NCBI GenBank assembly: GCA_036244855.1
Contig: BQKZ01001512.1
Span: forward strand, 61,089 to 72,157
DNA length: 11,069 bases
Source: Temnopleurus reevesii
Taxonomy: Eukaryota > Echinodermata > Echinoidea > Temnopleuroida > Temnopleuridae
Direction: 5' to 3'
Part shown: positions 6,576 to 11,069 of the stretch, piece by piece
Layout: every line of letters begins with the position of its first letter
Numbering within the stretch: position 1 is the first letter of the stretch
Notes under the pieces: generated by a model
The model's input: only the letters and a program-made list of their open reading frames with translations
Databases searched by the model: none
What the model was told of the DNA's origin: nothing
Program-made: the position numbers and the translations under genes

Positions 6576-7200
6576 AGGCCTGGTAGTGGTAGAGGCATTG
6601 ATAAAGAGATGTTTGTCTATTGATGATGCTTTTTATTTTGATTCATCGCTCCCAAGAAATGGACTCATCTCATCTTTGAACCCTTAACCTTTCGAATTTT
6701 CTTTCGCTAAGGAAAGCCAAAAGAGATACTCTAAAGTTGATAATATTAGATCCAAAAAAGTAATCATTTCCTCTCATCAGTCCATCAGGATAAAGTGCAT
6801 CCAAGTGCAAGGTCATAGAGATGTTTGGAGTGCCAATATGGCCCGTGTACGGGCTGGACGGTGCCAATGTAGGAGGGTATGCTTATGGAGTCATGACCGG
6901 GTGACAGTAATGATGACCGTGGTATGAACAATAATAACACGGTAATGATGAAGATACTAGTAGTGATAAAAACTTATAATAAAGATTATAGAACTGGCAT
7001 AAAATACACTTATTGTTAATCACATTTGTAAAGATACTCTGGTCTTCAAAAATATTTTTTTTAACTTAATTCCCATGAGCTACACTTATTCTTACGCGAA
7101 TGTTTCAAAGGGGATTGTCAAGAGTCGGGGATAAAGGACGGTAATTTAACCTCGACTGCTTGAAAAGCAACAACAACAACAAAAAAGGGGAAAATGAAAT
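6576..7200. other. Gene-free stretch with a GC-richer island
   Basis: 6781-6900 is less AT-rich than its surroundings and is open for 30 to 70 codons in more than one frame. It begins right after a pyrimidine-rich tract ending CATCAG (6775-6780), which looks like a splice acceptor. Inside is the hairpin GCCCGT-GT-ACGGGC at 6841-6854. None of the translations shows a known domain, so no exon is called. A short (AAC)n run lies at about 7168-7182. Confidence 0.45.
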
Positions 7201-8566
7201 TAGTTTGGCCGCCGTTTATTGACAACCAAACATAAGATGAAAGGAAAAAGAATAGAAAGAAAACACGAAACATGGAGATCGCACATTTTATGGAAAGGCT
7301 TGGTTGTACATTACACCAGCATTGCATTACCCACGATTTTGAAGCATATTGGAATTTCAAAACATTCTCCTTACATTTTGGCGAGTAAAAAGTACTACAT
7401 TGTAGTAGAAAAGACAAACACATATATACAATATGAAGAAAGGGGGGAAAATGGAAATTAAGTTAAATTTAAGTAAAATATTACAGTTTTCCTCTTGTCA
7501 GGGTTATCCCAAATTCATTCCAAGTGTAGCGACCACGGATGTTACTAAAAAGAGTAAAATATCCTAATAATAGCACATCTTCTTTTCCTTCACTCTCTCC
7601 CGAATGAACATTTCCACTCTTTATTATTCTGAGATCACTGTAAGGTGACATAACTCTCAAGTATGGCTCTCTGAAAACTAATAATTACTAATTTGTCGAT
7701 AAATAATGGGCGACCTGATGAGAACTTGATCGAGAGATGGCGCTGTGGAGGAATAAGAGTTTCCTCTGGCGAGATCCAATAGGAACGTTTTCAACATTAT
7801 TGTTTAATTTTATCGAAATATTTTGCATTAGTATTCCAATTAAACAAATCATCAAGTATCCCAGTGAGTACAATAGATATCAAAGCTTGCAGAAGCTACA
7901 AGTTATTTTCAATGTTTATTTTTTTAGCAGAAATGATATGTAGATGAAGCGGACAATTAACTAATAAAATATTAAAACTAGTGGTAACGTCACTGCTTCT
8001 TTATCAGCAAACCCTACATGGTTCGAGGCTGATTACAGTTACAATTTTTTATTCAGCGAATTTTTGTTCGTCCGGGAAGAATTTTCTTTACAGAATGACA
8101 TCTTTCTGGTCGAAGAGTGGGGGTCGACCAATCAGCTCCCGTAATAGTTCTGAAAACATGTTTGTTCGCTAACATCTTGCGAGCATTGAGAAACTGTAAC
8201 ATCTCTGACGCTGAGAGTAATATTTTTAGTTTTTAGAATGTATTTATTGGCTGCTTGGGGTATTCTTTTCTGCGATGTCGTGTACTATTATTGGAAGCAT
8301 CCACCTTCGTACTAAACAGTGCTGAACTTGGAAAGGAATATTGACCGTTATTTGTTGTTAATTGTGACACTATACCCTGAGAATTTGTTTCTGTTTCAAG
8401 AAAACAGATCTTTGTCAAAGTCTACAGACTTTCAGTCAATCAGAGCTTCCGTTACACTTGAAAATGAATTTTCACCAGAGGGAGACATTTGTAGTAAATG
8501 TGCACCCCCGCTTATCTATAACTTTATATACACATCTATATGATACGTTTACTATCCCCACTACCC
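7201..8566. other. Long gene-free AT-rich stretch
   Basis: Six-frame reading gives only frames of 61 to 101 codons without family likeness. The largest, on the minus strand ending at 7118, is dominated by Phe and Val from A- and T-rich runs. I see no inverted-repeat element, tandem array or RNA gene. Confidence 0.5.
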
Positions 8567-8585
8567 CTCTCTCTCTCTCTCTCTC
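8567..8585. repeat. Short (CT)n run
   Basis: A 19-base CT dinucleotide run lies just before the polypurine block, so the strand switches from pure pyrimidine to mostly purine within about 15 bases. Confidence 0.95.
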
Positions 8586-8599
8586 ATTAGAGCCTGACC

Positions 8600-8757
8600 G
8601 TGAAGAAGAAGATGGAAAAGAAGAAGAATAATAATCAGGAGGAGGAGGAGGAGGAGGAGAATTAACAGAACGAGAAGGAGGAGGAGAAGGAGGAGGAGGA
8701 GGAGAATTAGGAGGACGAGAAGGAGGGGGAGGAGGAGGAGGAGGAGGAGGAGAAGGA
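8600..8757. repeat. Polypurine (GAA/GGA)n block
   Basis: The block starts with GAA units (8601-8628) and passes into GGA units at 8637-8660, 8672-8706 and 8717-8757, broken by short ATTAACAGAAC and ATTAGGAC interruptions. GGA repeats of four or more units are known to form parallel G-quadruplexes in vitro. Long homopurine mirror repeats can form triplex DNA. Both are possible here on sequence grounds only. It is not coding. Confidence 0.92.
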
Positions 8758-9227
8758 TATCAAAGGTAAATAATATGTCATCAAATTCATCCCAAAATGC
8801 ACTTTCCTTACCAGCTTATCAAACTATTGCCGTTTATTCAGGGATGCGAACCTTCCGAAATATAAATGATAAAATTTGAATAGCGTTTTTCATGAAAGAA
8901 AGCGTATATTTGGTTCAGGGGCTTGGTGATTCACAATTCAATACCTTCTATGTTACCTATTCTGAAGGGATTTCAATACTATTAATTTCGCTGGAAGGTG
9001 ACAAACTGGATCCCTGATTTGTCTCAATTTCAGATTGATTTCCTCGCAGCGTTCCATTGTGATGAGCTGAATCCAATTCGATTGTCAGGAATTATTCTGT
9101 CTGATTCATTTCCGTGCCCTTAGCCATTATCATTCACATCGTATTATTTTAATAGCCGTTTTGTAACTCTCTTTCCTAGTCTTGTTTTTATCTTTTGATG
9201 GTGCTAAAATATTTCATTATCACGTCA
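8758..9227. other. Gene-free stretch
   Basis: I see no supported gene, repeat boundary or RNA structure in this AT-rich stretch. Confidence 0.5.
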
Positions 9228-9300
9228 GGCCGTGGTAGAGTCCCTGGTTGAGTAGATGACCTGGTCAATAGGGGAATCTGAGTTTAAGGATCTCAATAAC
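9228..9300 (+). mobile_element. Possible decayed tRNA-derived SINE head
   Basis: TGGTAGAGTCC at 9233-9243 is similar to a pol III A box with a nearby repeated TGGTTGAGT. About 40 bases later, GAG at 9280-9282 and CTC at 9292-9294 flank TTTAAGGAT, which resembles a worn T-arm and B box. The general order recalls a Leu- or Ser-type tRNA. The B box departs from GGTTCRANNCC at several positions, and the arms do not fold into a full cloverleaf, so this is not a working tRNA gene and may be a chance likeness. Confidence 0.22.
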
Positions 9301-9370
9301 ACTAGATCACCATGACTCACTTTCAGCTTAAAGGTAGTCCAGAAGAAAAAACACAAAAACGAAACCAACC

Positions 9371-9470
9371 GTTTTATTATTTCTATTTATTCATATTCAT
9401 TTGTCGTTCTATTTTGACAGGGTGAGCCTTTCACTTGAAAAAAAACCCTGCTCGACCAAGGGGCCCTGTA
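9371..9470 (-). mobile_element. 3' end of a non-LTR-like retroelement, minus strand
   Basis: On the minus strand the sequence reads ACAGGGCCCCTTGGTCGAGC, then CAGGGT (9450-9445), a T-rich and mixed loop, ACCCTG (9423-9418), TCAAAATAG, and an AT-rich tail with AATAAATAG and AATAATAAAA (about 9402-9371). The CAGGGT/ACCCTG hairpin followed directly by an A-rich, AATAAA-like tail is a 3' terminal layout familiar from LINE/SINE families in marine deuterostomes. Upstream on that strand (9471-9620) is T-rich sequence that could be 3' untranslated remnant. No reverse transcriptase remains. The structure is visible; the family link is from memory and uncertain. Confidence 0.4.
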
Positions 9471-10240
9471 TCACAAGATTAAAAAACATGAATACTACAT
9501 ATATACACCAGATATAAAGAATACGAATATATTAAAACTAAATACACCAACAAATTAAAGACATTAAATAAAGAAAGTGAAAAAAGACAGGTAAGAATAA
9601 ATGCATACGTGTATACAAACAAAAGTGACAGCAATGGATAAGATAGATATATTAATTTGCATTGCTTTTTAAATGATACTAAAGAATGTACTTCATACTT
9701 CCAAAGATTAAAAATCCACCGACCTTTCTTCTTTCCTTCTTAATTACGGGATGGGTAGATTAGAAAGGACTTTCGATTAATGTCTGAGGAAGTGTCGTAG
9801 GTTGTAATTTAGGTTTTTTTTAATATCAATGCAGATGCTAAATAAACATGAACGACCAAAAAATGAAAATAAGTATCCATAATATGTATTACGAACAATT
9901 ACAAATCCTATTTCGTTATATTTTGTCTTGTTTTGCCCTTTTGAGGGCTAAAAAGTTTGCCTGTGATATATTTAGACAAGATATTGGGCTGTCAACGAGT
10001 ATCCCTGTAAACAATATGTAGCGAATGTTAAGAATTTCAAGTGGATACAAATATCATAACAGAATGCGTGGGAAAGTTAGATGCTTGAATCCAAGATGTC
10101 TGCTTGCTTGTTGAGGGATGATTCCGGTGCGAGGGGAGGATAATGTTGCTTTCGACATTTTTTTCTTTCATATGTACAACAAATATAACGCAGCATTACA
10201 ATGCAATGGGGTGAAATGGAATGAAAAAGAGTAAAGAAAA
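9471..10240. other. Gene-free AT-rich stretch
   Basis: No supported gene. The left 150 bases may belong to the minus-strand retroelement tail described before it. The rest shows nothing I can name. Confidence 0.5.
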
Positions 10241-10284
10241 TGTATGTGTGTGTGTTTGTTTGTGTTTGTGTGTTTATGTGTGTG

Positions 10285-10321
<37 letters not shown>

Positions 10322-10334
10322 GAGAGAGAGAGAG
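10241..10334. repeat. Compound (TG)n(AG)n microsatellite
   Basis: TG units with TTTG and TTTATG interruptions (10241-10287) change abruptly into AG units (10288-10334) with one GGGTG interruption. The minus-strand frame across it would read Ser-Leu and Thr-His repeats and is an artefact. Confidence 0.97.
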
Positions 10335-11069
10335 CACGAAATTAACGGTTGTTTAAACCAGGCAAGTGAGGTGGGATGATGGTGAAGAAAATACAACACA
10401 TTTGAATTACCCCGCTCGATCGCTTCGTTCACTCGCTGCCTTCTGTTCAGATAAAACCTTTATCCTAAAGGTCCATACATCAGGTTGTCAATTGATACAC
10501 GAAGAAGTGTATTTGAGGGAAGGATATGATGGAGATGAAGAGACAGAGAGGAAGGGAAACGGATAGAGGGGAACGATCCTGTATTTCGGATGTCAAATAG
10601 TTGAGATTTCGATCAGCATCTCAGAGTACCCAAGAGACAAGGCGAACATCTTCACATCAATCAATATCTCTCACTTGCTTCCGTAACTACTCTTTACGAC
10701 ATCCTTCCGCCCTGTCCACACTGCCAAGAAATGCGTGTTCACTATAACAGAGTTAGAAAGACTTCCGAAGAATTAGCTGTGTCACAACTTATAGTATAGT
10801 AAAGCAGTTTGGAACTAAAGTAATTTACGTTGTAAGTAAACCGTTAATACAATAATGAAAAATGATTGAATGGATGAAAAATGATTCAATCAATTGATTC
10901 AATAAATCGTGCATTGATTAACAAAATGATCATCTATTTCCATCAAAGGTGGCTTTATTGATAAAGGAAAATTGGTTCAAAAGTAGTGTGCAAGTTATTC
11001 CTTTATTTATCTATTTACAGAATTACAGAGTTTTCATGTAAGTAATGGGATTTAAAAACTTTTAACGAC
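10335..11069. other. Gene-free stretch with small hairpins
   Basis: No supported gene; a 66-codon plus-strand frame at 10366-10566 has no family likeness. Structures seen: ACCTTTA-TCC-TAAAGGT (10456-10472, perfect 7-bp stem), ATACAC-GAAGAA-GTGTAT (10495-10512), and the perfect palindrome AATCAATTGATT (10888-10899) overlapping two direct copies of GATTCAAT (10883-10890 and 10896-10903). None has a T-run or other context that suggests a role. Confidence 0.5.

Noticed and set aside
6171..6623. His-rich minus-strand and Met-rich plus-strand frames
   Set aside because: Both are translations of the (GAT)n microsatellite, which lacks stop codons in several frames. A metal-binding His-rich protein is not supported.
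7118..7423. 101-codon minus-strand frame with hydrophobic Phe/Val runs
   Set aside because: The hydrophobicity comes from A-rich runs on the plus strand; it starts without ATG support and has no family likeness.
10077..10337. 86-codon minus-strand frame with Ser-Leu and Thr-His runs
   Set aside because: It is the translation of the (TG)n(AG)n microsatellite plus flanking sequence.
10456..10472. Histone-type 3' stem-loop or bacterial terminator
   Set aside because: The stem is 7 bp with a 3-base loop, unlike the 6-bp stem and 4-base loop of histone mRNAs. No histone frame precedes it and no T-run follows.

Overview
The window reads as non-coding, repeat-rich DNA from an animal nuclear genome, most likely a marine invertebrate and possibly an echinoderm such as a sea urchin. 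The organism call is inference. It rests on AT-rich sequence without compact genes or bacterial signals, long (CT)n, (TG)n(AG)n and (GAT)n microsatellites, and two SINE-type 3' tails in which a GCGC-TATAAA-like box runs into (ATT)n or (AAC)n. A LINE-like 3' terminal hairpin on the minus strand also fits. I find no gene I can name, no RNA gene I would call functional, and no CRISPR array or operon.

Layout: 1-640 is unremarkable. 644-1112 is a degenerate array rich in CACGA and TTGCGCA. 1751-2099 looks like a decayed SINE. Directly after its tail lies a TA-flanked inverted-repeat element with 48-bp arms (2103-2262). A 58-bp (CT)n tract (2508-2565) and a small open frame with one hydrophobic segment (2809-3018) follow. 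A second foldback element with 41-bp arms at 38/41 identity sits at 3399-3575. Next is a 78-bp tandem repeat, 2.8 copies (3773-3993), in which the first 26 bases of every copy are identical and contain a hairpin. 4150-4430 is an AACGC-rich degenerate repeat. 4633-4712 holds a minus-strand TATA-like box preceded by three 11-bp units. 4946-5006 is a second, shorter SINE-like tail.

5671-6052 on the minus strand is the only open frame that looks somewhat like a coding exon, but I do not recognise the product. 6230-6575 is a degenerate GAT-rich microsatellite that keeps frames open on both strands. 8567-8757 is a (CT)n tract followed by a long GGA-rich polypurine block. 9228-9300 may be a decayed tRNA-derived SINE head. 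About 9371-9470 is the 3' end of a minus-strand non-LTR-like element. 10241-10334 is a compound (TG)n(AG)n microsatellite.

Nothing here shows genes working together. The interest lies in several non-autonomous mobile elements and in unusual repeat architecture. I see no evidence for a new multi-gene system.
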